Shown here in pieces: positions 11,000 through 20,197 of a DNA stretch of 64,000 nucleotides. The first letter of the stretch is position 1, and each line of letters opens with the position of its first letter. The translations under genes and the position numbers were made by a program. The stretch is from Pseudopithomyces maydicus. Its lineage: Eukaryota > Ascomycota > Dothideomycetes > Pleosporales > Didymosphaeriaceae. The DNA is taken from contig JANTUC010000009.1 of assembly GCA_026873275.1 (NCBI GenBank), positions 1,798,001 to 1,862,000 of the forward strand. The letters run 5' to 3'. Under the pieces are notes generated by a model. That model was not told the DNA's origin. It saw only the letters and a program-made list of their open reading frames with translations, and ran no database searches.

Positions 11000-12949
11000 A
11001 TGGCAACCCCAGCAAGCTCTACTGGCTCACGGGCTCCCGGTGGAAGCACCGCTTCCGGACCCACGACGAACCCAGCAACGATGCTGGCGGCCCAAGCCGC
11101 GGAGATACAAGAACTCCGTGCACAGATGACGGCCCTAATGGCCACTGCGCAGGAACAGGCGCAAGCACTGCTTCAGGCCCAAGCGAGGCCCGCAGCAAAA
11201 GTACCCTTCAAAGTAGCTGAATGCTATGACGGAGGGAAGACCGGACTCAAGACGTTCCTCACCAATATGGAATTATACTGCCGCTACAACAGCGAGATCT
11301 TCGGCACCGACCAGGCCAAAGTCTTAGCAGCAGGAATGCATATGAAAGGAAAAGCCGCCGAATGGCTCCGACCCCTCACCGACGATTACCTGGCTTACGA
11401 AGACAAACCGCATAAGTGGGACGACGCCACTAAGAAAGTCTTTGAATCCTGGGATGGGTTTAAGGAACAGATCGAAATCATGTTCGGGGAAGTCGACGAA
11501 GAAAAGAAGGCGGAACGACAAATACAACGCCTTAAACAAACCAAGTCCGCCAGCGAATATTCGTCGGAGTTCAAACAGTTACAGGCCAAGATAAACTGGG
11601 ACGATGCCCCGCTCCAGGCTGCGTACTACAACGGACTGAAGGAATCAGTCAAGGACGAACTAACGCATCACGACCAACCAGACGACCTGGAGGAATTCAT
11701 CAAATTAGCGGTCCGCATCGACAACAGGCTGTATGAACGATACCTGGAAAAGAAGGAGTCAGGAAGGCCAGTGTTCGGCCAGAAGGCCAACACGAAGAAA
11801 GCTCGTAACCACGACAAGCGAGACAAAGACGGGGATGTCGTAATGGCCGACAAAGCCCACGAAAAACGACAATGGAAAAAGGGTAAGCGCAACCACCGAA
11901 ACGATGGACTCTCCGACAAAGAAAGACAGCGACGGTATGACGAAAAAGTCTGCCTAGGATGCGGAGAGCCGGGACATTTCGTACGCGATTGTACCACAAA
12001 AAACAAAATCGAAGGGAAACGATCGCAAGTAATAAAGGTACGAATAGCCTCCATCACGAAGGAAGATGGCGAGATCTCGGAGTCGGAACACGAGTCGCCA
12101 CGAAAACACCTACGCTTAACCCTACAAGAAAAGGAGATTTGGGAACGGATGTCAAGGGACGTCTGCTGGCTATGCGGGAGCGGAATGCACCACGCCAGAG
12201 ATTGCAGCAGAAGGGTCCGAATCTGCGGAAACACGTGTGAACAGACATTGGCACTCGCAGACCGACACCAAGGAGCGGTTAATGACCCGTACGACCAAAT
12301 CCGGATCCAGATCCAACACAAAAGCATCGAGTGGTATCTGTGCTATCGAGAAAAGTGCAGGACCCACAACAAGATAAGGGATGACATCCAGCAGCGACCT
12401 GGAGACCCTACCCACAGATACGTCCGCCCAGAGGATTGCCAAATGGCAACATGCTACCAGCATAGTCAGGAAAATTGGGAAAAAACCCACCTTCAAAAAG
12501 GATGGACGGGGTGCTACGACGACACCTGCCAGATCCACTACAAGCACAAACACGCCGCAGGATGGTGGCCACAGGGCCCGATCCACGGATATACCTCAGG
12601 AGTAAGCATGTGCAACACCAATTGTGGAGTGAACCATGATACGGTACACCAAGATGTCACTCACTGGAAGGATTGCGAAAGGAAATGCTTTACGCACTGT
12701 TGCGCAAAAGAAGAGGACGCCGCAGACCCGTCCAGCGAAGAGCACCAAAGGATGGCTCTGGACGAATGTGTGCTAGAAGGATGCGATTGGCACGGGCAGG
12801 ACAACACCGAGAAAGAAAAGGAACGCCTAGACCAAGCCAGGGCTCATTTCGACAAGCTCTACGCAGGATGCGACCAAGAGCAAAACGCCGCTTACCTAGG
12901 GAGGAACCCGGAGGAACCAAGCGACGCCGACAGCGAGTCGGGAAACTAG
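11000..12949 (+). CDS. Gag polyprotein of the intact Gypsy element
   Basis: 649 residues. This is the structural protein that would form the cytoplasmic virus-like particle. The N-terminal 70 residues are Ala/Gln-rich and partly coiled. A retrotransposon Gag core spans about residues 75-260 (AKVLAAGMHMKGKAAEWL). Two CCHC zinc knuckles follow, starting at residues 318 (CLGCGEPGHFVRDC) and 389 (CWLCGSGMHHARDC), separated by a basic/acidic linker. The remaining 240 or so residues form an unusual Cys/His-rich tail with repeated CxxxC and C-x-H groupings. The first ATG after the LTR is used. The stop at 12947-12949 directly follows a GGGAAAC slippery site that leads into pol in the -1 frame. Confidence 0.93.
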   Translation: MATPASSTGSRAPGGSTASGPTTNPATMLAAQAAEIQELRAQMTALMATAQEQAQALLQAQARPAAKVPFKVAECYDGGKTGLKTFLTNMELYCRYNSEIFGTDQAKVLAAGMHMKGKAAEWLRPLTDDYLAYEDKPHKWDDATKKVFESWDGFKEQIEIMFGEVDEEKKAERQIQRLKQTKSASEYSSEFKQLQAKINWDDAPLQAAYYNGLKESVKDELTHHDQPDDLEEFIKLAVRIDNRLYERYLEKKESGRPVFGQKANTKKARNHDKRDKDGDVVMADKAHEKRQWKKGKRNHRNDGLSDKERQRRYDEKVCLGCGEPGHFVRDCTTKNKIEGKRSQVIKVRIASITKEDGEISESEHESPRKHLRLTLQEKEIWERMSRDVCWLCGSGMHHARDCSRRVRICGNTCEQTLALADRHQGAVNDPYDQIRIQIQHKSIEWYLCYREKCRTHNKIRDDIQQRPGDPTHRYVRPEDCQMATCYQHSQENWEKTHLQKGWTGCYDDTCQIHYKHKHAAGWWPQGPIHGYTSGVSMCNTNCGVNHDTVHQDVTHWKDCERKCFTHCCAKEEDAADPSSEEHQRMALDECVLEGCDWHGQDNTEKEKERLDQARAHFDKLYAGCDQEQNAAYLGRNPEEPSDADSESGN

Positions 12950-13001
12950 TGCGCCACCAGGAAACGAACCGTACTGGTGAAGGCGCCCCCATGAAGGTTC
13001 G
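12940..13001 (+). promoter_or_regulatory. Gag-pol -1 ribosomal frameshift signal
   Basis: The heptamer GGGAAAC (12940-12946) is phased as X XXY YYZ, with gag codons GGA and AAC, and the gag stop TAG comes next. A one-base slip back gives GGG AAA CTA, which is exactly the open pol frame. After a 4-nt spacer, 12951-12960 can pair with 12974-12978 plus 12982-12986 (10 bp with a 3-nt bulge). Loop bases CGAACC (12965-12970) can pair with GGTTCG (12996-13001), giving an H-type pseudoknot. Confidence 0.85.
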
Positions 13002-16000
13002 CAGAGCAGATCAGGACGACGACCTGCATATCAAGAAAGAAGTCACGATTGGAGGATACCAAGTGACAGCGCTCATAGACCCCGGGGCTACCGGATGTCT
13101 AATCTCCCCCAGAGTGGTGGAAAAGCATAAGCTGCCCTACCGGAACAAGGCGACGCCTGTCCGGGTAGAGATGGCAGATGGGACGTTCTCCCAAGGATAC
13201 GGCAAAGGCTGGTTACGCCTCGAAACGACGCCGTTACCCGTTGGCCTAGATGGACTCTGGAGCCAACACAGCTTCACTATAATGGACTTAGGAAGCCTAG
13301 AAGCAATCATCGGTTATGATTGGCTACTGAAACATAATCCTGTCATCGACTGGCAGAAGAAAACAATACGCAGCCGAGAACCCACAGTTAGGGTTGCTGG
13401 CGTAAGGAAGTCACAAGTACGCCCGAAGGTTCAGTGCACACCTCAGAGAGAGGGAATCGGCGGAAGAAAGACTGTACAGCAGATATCACCTTGTAAGATC
13501 GCGAGAATCTACAAGAAGGACCCTCAGAAAGTAGGCGTCATTTGGATACGAAGGAGTGAGCTCCAGAAGGAGGGGCAAGAAACTCTATCCATACCCCAGG
13601 AATACCAAGACTTCGCAGAACTCTTTCACGAGAAAGATGGCGAAACACTTCCGGAACACCAGGAATGGGATCACGAGATCCACCTGCAAGAAGGCACGAA
13701 GCTACACCCGGAACGACTGCGACCACTGTCGCGAGATCAACAGGAAGAACTAATAGAGTGGCTAAGGAAGAACTTAAAACGAAAGTTCATACGGCCCAGC
13801 AAGAGCCCGATGGCCTCTGCTATACTGTTCGTACCGAAGAAGGACGGACGACTCCGACTATGCGTGGATTACCGACAACTGAACGATAAAACCATCAAGA
13901 ACCGATATCCACTACCACTGATAACGGAGCTCATGGATCGTCTCCAGGGAGCCAAGTGGTTCACGAAGTTTGATGTACGAGATGGCTTTTACCGTATCCG
14001 CATAGCTAAAGGACACGAATGGATGACCGCGTTCCGAACACGCTATGGATTATACGAATTCACGGTCATGCCAATGGGACTTACGAATGCCCCAGCAACG
14101 TTCCAAGCAGTAGTGAACAAGGCACTACACGAATACCTAGATGTATTCTGCACGGTATACCTAGACGATGTGCTAGTATACTCCGGAGGAACGCTTGAAG
14201 AACACGTACAGCACGTACGAAAAGTACTGGAAAAGATGAAAGAATACCGGTTACTTCTGCATCCGAACAAGTGTGAGTTCCACACGACGAAAACCGAGTA
14301 CTTAGGATTCATCATCTCAAGAGAAGGGATCGCCATGGACCCCAAGAAGGTGGCTACGGTACAAGAATGGCCACAACCCAAATCAGTAAAGGACATCCAG
14401 TCCTTCCTAGGGTTCACCAACTTCTACCGAAAGTTCATCACCAACTATTCCAAGACAACGGCACCCTTAACAGAGATCACGAAGAAAGAAGTAGGATTTA
14501 AGTGGGAAGAGAAACAACGCATAGCATTCGAAAGCCTAAAGAAGCTATTTCTCTCGGCACCCCTCCTACAAATGTTCAACCCGCAGAGGAAAACCCGGAT
14601 TGAAACAGACGCATCTGACTACGCACTTGGAGCAGTATTCACACAGCAGTGCGAGGACGGGAAGTGGAGACCAGTGTTCTTCCACTCACGGAAATTCTCT
14701 GGAGCAGAGTTAAACTACGACGTCCACGACAAGGAACTACTAGGGGTAGTAGACGCTTTCGAACAATGGGAAACGCAGCTCATGGGAGCACCCACGAAGA
14801 TCGAGGTGTGGACAGACCACATGAACCTCACTAGCTTCATGTCGACAAAGAAGCTCAATAGACGACAGGTACGATGGGCGGAGTTCCTTGCGAACTTCGA
14901 CTTCACGATCCACCATCGCCCAGGGACCCTCAACGGGGCGGCAGATGCCTTAAGTAGAAGGATCGACCTAATCGAGGATAAACCGGAATTACATAACGCA
15001 ATACTCCGAAAAGGGCACGACGGGACTCTGGAATATAACCAACCCAGAGAACCCCAGGAAAACGAACGACTTCCGAAACTTGAAGTGCGGAAAGCATCGG
15101 TCGGACCAATGGACCACCGAGGACGGACTATCGTAGGGATGCAGGAAGCACCCAAGCTGATAAAAGAACTACACGAGTCCAGGGAATGGGGACACCCAGG
15201 CATAGAAGAAACGACGCGACGCATCGCGAACGAATACGCCATCCCTAAACTCAAACAGATGGTTACCAAGGAGATAAGCAACTGTTTGGCCTGCCATAAA
15301 AACAAGCCCAAGAGACATAAGCCTTATGGTCTCCTACAACCATTGCCAGCAGCCCAACGGCCATGGCAGAGTGTGACGATGGATTTCATAGTGAAACTCC
15401 CGAAATCGCCACAACCAGGGACAAAACGAATGTGCGACACTATCGCGGTGATAGTAGACAGACTCACGAAAGCCGCAAAGTTCAGGCCCATGGAAGAGTC
15501 TATGACGGCAGAGGAACTAGCTTATGAAGTCGACAACGCGCTATTCGCAGAGCACGGCCCACCAGAGGAACTCATCACGGACCGCGACAAGCTCTTCACG
15601 TCCAAATACTGGGATACGTTCATCGCAACGCTAGGGACGAATCGGAAGCTGTCAACAAGCTTCCATCCGCAGACGGACGGACAAACGGAAAGAACCAACC
15701 AGACACTGGAACAGTACCTGAGGTTCTATGTCAACAAACAACAAGACAATTGGGTGGAACTGCTGCCGACGGCACAGCTGGCATACAATGGAGCCAGGTC
15801 AGGCACGACAGGGTATTCACCGCACTATGCAAACTACGGATATGAGCCGGTCGCTCATCGGAATCCGCGAGACGTGGAAAGCATTTCCACAGGGGCACAG
15901 GACAAGGCCCAAAAGATGAAGGAACTGCACGACACCCTCCGTGAAAGAATTACGAAAAGGGCCCTCTCGGCATCCACAAATGCAAACAAGCAAAGGATTG

Positions 16001-17235
16001 AGGGACCAATCTTTAAAAAGGGGGACAAAGTTTTCCTATCACAAAAAAATCTGAAAACCAAGAGACCAAGCAAAAAACTGGACCATCTACGGATAGGACC
16101 CTTTGAAGTCGCAGAGACTAAGGGACCAGTCACAAGCAAACTGCTTCTACCACAAGGAACCAAAATACACCCCACCTTTCACAAAAACCTTCTAGAACCA
16201 GCACCTCCGGGCGCTCCGATCGAGACCCAGCTAGAACTGGAAGACGACGAGTACGAGGTTGAAGCTATCAAGGACCTACGAACGAACAAAGGTCAGCAAC
16301 GATACCTGGTAAAGTGGAAAGGATGGTCAGAGCAGTACAACACTTGGGAACCAGAAGAAAACCTCACGAACTGCAAGGAATTACTGAGGAACTTTCGCCA
16401 ACAGAAGTCGGCACACCACTCTCAAGACAACCGCGCAAGGGGACGCCCGGTTCGAAATCAGCCAGGAAGGCAGAAAGATCAAAAGACAAGGAAGGATCGA
16501 GCGAGGAAGAAGGATCAGCCTGTGACCAGCCCAGGTCAGTTGACGGTACGGGTGGCGTCGCAGAAACGGTGGCAGCCCTACTCTTTGAAGCCTCCTTCTC
16601 CAAGGTCTCCATCACGTCGGCCACACGGGTATCGTGTGCAGCGAAGGCCTGCTCCTCCTCCTCAGCCTGAGCAATCTCAAGCCTCAGACGGGCAGCCTCC
16701 GCTTCAGCAGCCAGAAGCTCGATGCGCTTCTGACGTTTCGCTGCCTGAACGCGCTCCCACTCTTTCTCAGGAATCCAAAGACTGCACTCCGCGTGGACTG
16801 CGATGCACGCAGCACACTCCCCAGTGGAAGTATCCACAAAACACTTCGGAACCTTCTTCTCGATACAACGAGCACATTTTATCGGCATTGCTAAACCGCG
16901 ACGACGAACCTCATCAGCACGCGCACGACGTCTCTCAGTCGATGATGGTTTCAGTACCTTGGGCATGGTCAGGCGAACGAAGAATGGAAGAAAGGGAAAA
17001 CAACACCACGGGGATCCCCACCTTTATAGCCGTAGTCACCACAGGGGTGATCGCGACGCCAGCGAACTACGCCGCGACGACAAGCGTAGGCTATCGGGAC
17101 GATAACCTTAAATGGGGGGTAATGTTACGATCACGACAAGAAACCGTAAGACAGCAGGAAAGAATTACATGCAGGACGCCAGCGACCAAGGCAAAGGTGA
17201 TGGTCAGCCATACGCTAGACAGCGGGGCCAGCTAG
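12946..17235 (+). CDS. Pol polyprotein of the intact Gypsy element
   Basis: The frame is open from before 12673; the start given is the point of -1 entry from gag. Domains in order are an aspartic protease with ALIDPGATGCLIS near 13070 (DPGA instead of the usual DSGA/DTGA); reverse transcriptase from about 13830 with YLDDVLVYS near 14158; RNase H from about 14600 (ETDASDYALGA); integrase from about 15190 with an HHCC-type zinc module (ending CLAC) and core motifs DFIV, DRDKLF and HPQTDGQTERTNQ; and a chromodomain at about 16255-16400 (YLVKWKGWSEQYNTWEPEENL). The chromodomain marks it as a chromovirus that may target heterochromatin. The last 280 residues are low-complexity, overlap the antisense ORF and may not be selected as protein. 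Confidence 0.93.
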   Translation, partial: LVRHQETNRTGEGAPMKVRRADQDDDLHIKKEVTIGGYQVTALIDPGATGCLISPRVVEKHKLPYRNKATPVRVEMADGTFSQGYGKGWLRLETTPLPVGLDGLWSQHSFTIMDLGSLEAIIGYDWLLKHNPVIDWQKKTIRSREPTVRVAGVRKSQVRPKVQCTPQREGIGGRKTVQQISPCKIARIYKKDPQKVGVIWIRRSELQKEGQETLSIPQEYQDFAELFHEKDGETLPEHQEWDHEIHLQEGTKLHPERLRPLSRDQQEELIEWLRKNLKRKFIRPSKSPMASAILFVPKKDGRLRLCVDYRQLNDKTIKNRYPLPLITELMDRLQGAKWFTKFDVRDGFYRIRIAKGHEWMTAFRTRYGLYEFTVMPMGLTNAPATFQAVVNKALHEYLDVFCTVYLDDVLVYSGGTLEEHVQHVRKVLEKMKEYRLLLHPNKCEFHTTKTEYLGFIISREGIAMDPKKVATVQEWPQPKSVKDIQSFLGFTNFYRKFITNYSKTTAPLTEITKKEVGFKWEEKQRIAFESLKKLFLSAPLLQMFNPQRKTRIETDASDYALGAVFTQQCEDGKWRPVFFHSRKFSGAELNYDVHDKELLGVVDAFEQWETQLMGAPTKIEVWTDHMNLTSFMSTKKLNRRQVRWAEFLANFDFTIHHRPGTLNGAADALSRRIDLIEDKPELHNAILRKGHDGTLEYNQPREPQENERLPKLEVRKASVGPMDHRGRTIVGMQEAPKLIKELHESREWGHPGIEETTRRIANEYAIPKLKQMVTKEISNCLACHKNKPKRHKPYGLLQPLPAAQRPWQSVTMDFIVKLPKSPQPGTKRMCDTIAVIVDRLTKAAKFRPMEESMTAEELAYEVDNALFAEHGPPEELITDRDKLFTSKYWDTFIATLGTNRKLSTSFHPQTDGQTERTNQTLEQYLRFYVNKQQDNWVELLPTAQLAYNGARSGTTGYSPHYANYGYEPVAHRNPRDVESISTGAQDKAQKMKELHDTLRERITKRALSASTNANKQRIEGPIFKKGDKVFLSQKNLKTKRPSKKLDHLRIGPFEVAETKGPVTSKLLLPQGTKIHPTFHKNLLEPAPPGAPIETQLELEDDEYEVEAIKDLRTNKGQQRYLVKWKGWSEQYNTWEPEENLTNCKELLRNFRQQKSAHHSQDNRARGRPVRNQPGRQKDQKTRKDRARKKDQPVTSPGQLTVRVASQKRWQPYSLKPPSPRSPSRRPHGYRVQRRPAPPPQPEQSQASDGQPPLQQPEARCASDVSLPERAPTLSQESKDCTPRGLRCTQHTPQWKYPQNTSEPSSRYNEHILSALLNRDDEPHQHAHDVSQSMMVSVPWAWSGERRMEERENNTTGIPTFIAVVTTGVIATPANYAATTSVGYRDDNLKWGVMLRSRQETVRQQERITCRTPATKAKVMVSHTLDSGAS
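16364..16966 (-). CDS. Antisense ORF with Zn2Cys6-like cluster and coiled coil
   Basis: A 200-residue ORF runs opposite to the 3' end of pol inside the intact retrotransposon. A basic N-terminus (TERRRARADEVRRRG) leads to six cysteines spaced C-x2-C-x7-C-x8-C-x2-C-x6-C (residues about 31-60), one residue from the fungal Zn(II)2Cys6 pattern C-x2-C-x6-C-x5-12-C-x2-C-x6-8-C. A strongly helical, charged stretch follows (about residues 70-130, Ala/Glu/Arg-rich, coiled-coil-like), then a Ser/Pro/Asp-rich tail. A TATAAA lies 57 bp upstream on the same strand. The composition looks like real protein, whereas the overlapping pol frame reads as low complexity. It could be a DNA-binding accessory protein of the element. 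Its function is unknown. Confidence 0.65.
   Translation of the reverse strand: MPKVLKPSSTERRRARADEVRRRGLAMPIKCARCIEKKVPKCFVDTSTGECAACIAVHAECSLWIPEKEWERVQAAKRQKRIELLAAEAEAARLRLEIAQAEEEEQAFAAHDTRVADVMETLEKEASKSRAATVSATPPVPSTDLGWSQADPSSSLDPSLSFDLSAFLADFEPGVPLRGCLESGVPTSVGESSSVIPCSS
17023..17028 (-). promoter_or_regulatory. TATA box for the antisense ORF
   Basis: GCTATAAAGG on the minus strand, 57 bp upstream of the ATG at 16966, is a sensible distance for a core promoter inside the element and outside the LTR. Confidence 0.5.
17110..17122 (+). promoter_or_regulatory. Polypurine tract of the intact Gypsy element
   Basis: AAATGGGGGGTAA immediately precedes the TG of the 3' LTR, the position of the plus-strand primer. 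Confidence 0.8.
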
Positions 17236-17744
17236 ACGACGCATCACGTGACCGTGATCCCGCCAAGAACGCGAGATCCCGGGAGCACCAGGTCTTGGCG
17301 GGAGCAGAGCAGTTGCTCCCGCTAAGAAGACAGAATTCATGGGAGCAGAGCGATTGCTCCCGTCCGAAGGACAGGATCTACGGGAGCAAAGGGAGTTGCT
17401 CCCGCCAAGCAGACGGAACCTACGGGAGCAGACCGGTAGGTCCGGGGACAGCGAAGGATGGACAGAATGGTATATAGTCTGGGACGCTCTCTGTACATTT
17501 CCTATTCTTCGTAGTCAACTTCTTATGTATCTTCGCATACTCGCTCATAGCTAAATCGAAGCTCTTCTTTACAACCAAGGATCGTCAGCCTTCACAGAAG
17601 ATAGTTGTCTTGCTCTCACCAGCAGGATAGGGATATTCGCACCATCAGTTGCCTAACCGTCACTCGACCACTGAATACCCGCAAGGCTCCTGAGAAGCCT
17701 ACCTGCCCTCACACGGACCAGGTAAGTAGGAACCCCTTGTAACA
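17123..17744 (+). repeat. 3' LTR of intact Gypsy family B
   Basis: Same length, ends and internal landmarks as the 5' LTR, shifted by 6,773 bp. The pol frame stays open into its first 113 bases, ending at 17235. Confidence 0.95.
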
Positions 17745-18123
17745 ATAAGATTATTATTACTAAATACTTAATAGTAATTTTTATTATAGAAGCAAGGGAC
17801 AGTAAAACTAAATTAAAAATTAATAATAAAAATTATCTAAAATAGACAGCCGCTACTATATATTTATAAATATAATTTAGCTTTATAGCTCTATTACATA
17901 GAGTTTATAAAGTTAAGCTTTATAGGCTTTATATTATAAAACCTATAAAGCTTAATTATATAATCTTTTTTATATATCTATATTATACTTAGCATCTAAC
18001 CCATAATTATAATTTAATAAGTTATTATAGTAAGTATAATTACTACTTACGCTTCCCTCCTACTAGTCCTTATCACCCTTATTATAATTCCTATACTTCG
18101 GTTATAGCGTAGCAGCCGTAATA

Positions 18124-20068
18124 AATATCTTATAAAGAAACTTAGGTTTCTATATACTTAGGTTAATTAGTGGGACTAATTAATTAATTACACTAATTAG
18201 TTTTTATTTAGTAATTAATATATAAGTTACTTAATATACTTAGTACGCTAAGGCTACTAATTATACTAATTAGGTTATATAACTATATAATTATATAGCC
18301 CGCCCTAGGCCTCTTATTATATATAGGATTAATACTGTGCTACAACTATTTATAGATCTTAATAGCTTATTATAGAGCACTTATATAACTATATAATTAT
18401 AATATAGTTATATAGTATAGCGTGTAATTACAGAAATTGCTAACCCTATAGTAAGCTACTAATAGGTATAAGACACGGCAGTCTTGTACTAAAACTCAGA
18501 TTATAATAAATAGACTTTTAAGAGTTTAAACTTTTATTTTTTATTATATTTTATAGAATAGTAAAAAGGTGTCCAGTTAGTTAACTAGATATTATAAAAA
18601 TAATTAATAAAAGAATATCTCCCTACTAGATAGTAGAAAAATATAGTATATAAAAATTAATAAGTAAAAATATTTTATTTTATTTAAATTATTATTAAGC
18701 TAATTTAGTTATATCTTTTTTATTACTTTATAGTACTAAAATATTAATACTTTAATTATTTTTTAAAGGCTAGATATTATATAAGCATAATAATATTATA
18801 TTTATTTAATATTTAAGCTATCTCTTTCCTCCACTAATATTCTATTTATATAATAGAGTATATATATAATTTAATATAGGATAGAGCCTTTATTAATAAT
18901 TATTTATTAATTATTCTTACTATCTTATATATTAAAATTAAAATAACTACTAAACCTTAATTACCTATATTTAAAAATATATTAAATAATATTACCTATA
19001 TATAAGCTGCTAAAATTATAAAGTTATTATAATTTTTTAAGTACTTTAAATTAGTTAATTTAATAATTAAAGGCCTTTAAAGCAGCGCTTTTAATTTAAT
19101 AATTTTTACTAAATTTTATAAAGAGGTTATTTTAACTATAAGTTAAGTAATTAAAATATATTTTTTAATATAATATATTGCTACTATACACTTAGGGTAT
19201 AATTTTATTATAAAATAAATAATTAAGCTAAAGGAGCTTATAACTAAATAAAAAATAAAAAATAAAATTTTTTAAAAAAGTACTTAAACTTTATAATAAA
19301 ATTAATAAGTAAGGCTAGTATTATATTTTTAGGGTTATTACTTAAGGTAGTTACTTAATACTAAATAATTTAAAAAATTAAAAAATACTACGCGACTATC
19401 TTAAATAAATATTAATTATTATTAATTTATATATAGGGCGTCTATATGCCGGCAAATAATTATAATAAATAAATATAAAAGGGGAGTAAAGAATATTATA
19501 ATTAAATAAAAATAGATAGATAGCTTTATAATACTATTTATACTTAGTATAAAAAGGGTAATAATTATACTAAAATATAAATAGCACCCTAAAGGGGCGC
19601 CACCTTATTTTTTATTAAATTTTTTTATTATATTCTTCTTCTTTTAATTATTTTTACTAATAGTATTACTTCTTTTAAAAAACTCCTTTATAATAATAGT
19701 ATTAAGCCTTTTAGTATTATAGTATAAAAATAAATTACTATTATTATTAATAATTAAAATAGATATCTCCTTAGCTATAATAGTTAAATTTTAATAAAAA
19801 AGGATTATTAATATAAAATATATTAAAAAAGTAAATCTTTTTAAGTTTTATATATTTTTTAGCTTCTATAGTACTAGAATTTATTATTTATTATATACTA
19901 CTATTCTAATATACTCTCTATATTTTTATTAATTATATTTATTATTTTCTATTTAGTATATTATTCTATTATTTATAATTATTAAATTTATTATATCTAG
20001 TTTACTCTTAGTGGCTGAAGTCAATATAACCTGTATAGGTTTTTTATAATATTAATTAAATACCATTA
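18124..20068. other. AT-rich RIP-degraded DNA, right part of the insertion
   Basis: 1.9 kb dominated by A and T with stops in every frame. It starts with the AATAT TSD of the solo LTR and ends against the 13-bp repeat. The last 80 or so bases are a RIP-mutated copy of 50767-50845. The rest shows no readable domain; it may be an older element with no surviving landmark. Confidence 0.6.
19981..20060 (+). pseudogene. RIP-mutated copy of the small ORF sequence at 50767-50845
   Basis: About 79 bases align with 50767-50845 with one 1-nt indel. Nearly every difference is C to T or G to A in this copy (for example ctcttagtggctgaag against cccttggtggctggag). Only the 3' part of that ORF region is recognisable here. 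Confidence 0.7.
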
Positions 20069-20081
20069 TGTTTCGCCGAAG
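20069..20081 (+). repeat. Right copy of 13-bp direct repeat at insertion edge
   Basis: This is a perfect match to 2430-2442. The ankyrin frame restarts through it without a phase change. Confidence 0.8.
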
Positions 20082-20197
20082 CTAATGAGAACGCGACCCT
20101 TACTGGATAGCTTAAAGAATGCGGCGCTACTTCGTTACACTTTGGGCACAAAATCTGCAATCTCGAGCGAAGCTGGGGGTGTAGGTGTTTCCGATAG
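20069..20197 (+). pseudogene. 3' remainder of the split NACHT-ankyrin gene
   Basis: Translated in the frame that continues from 2442, this stretch completes the broken ankyrin repeat. After GHSSLCFAE it gives ANENATLTG, a stop, then LKECGA, with the conserved Ala, Leu and Gly-Ala at the positions expected in a 33-residue repeat. There is an in-frame TAG at 20108-20110 and a final TAG at 20195-20197. It has no start of its own and is the severed tail of the gene at the left edge. Confidence 0.75.

Larger units (their letters stand above)
10350..17744 (+). mobile_element. Intact Ty3/Gypsy chromovirus (family B)
   Basis: This is a 7,395-bp element of normal base composition inside RIP-degraded DNA. 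Its LTRs (10350-10971 and 17123-17744) are both 622 bp, begin TGTTACGATC, end CTTGTAACA and appear identical by eye. The 5-bp target duplication ATAAG is present at 10345-10349 and 17745-17749. It encodes gag, pol (protease, reverse transcriptase, RNase H, integrase, chromodomain) and an antisense ORF. A purine tract AATGGGGGGTAA precedes the 3' LTR. Identical LTRs, a perfect TSD and absence of RIP mean it inserted recently. No standard tRNA primer site follows the 5' LTR; the first bases (CTTTG, then CAAAG) could fold into a small hairpin. Confidence 0.95.
10228..18123 (-). mobile_element. Inverted solo LTR of family A, split by the intact Gypsy
   Basis: Bases 10228-10349 joined to 17750-18123 give about 496 bp that match, in reverse complement, the 494-bp LTRs at 2653 and 9376. 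The ends read TATCACGGGG and GCCGTAATA. AATAT flanks both sides (10223-10227 and 18124-18128). A single LTR with a target duplication and no internal region is the usual product of LTR-LTR recombination. The intact element at 10350 later landed inside it, which is why the two halves sit 7.4 kb apart. Confidence 0.85.
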
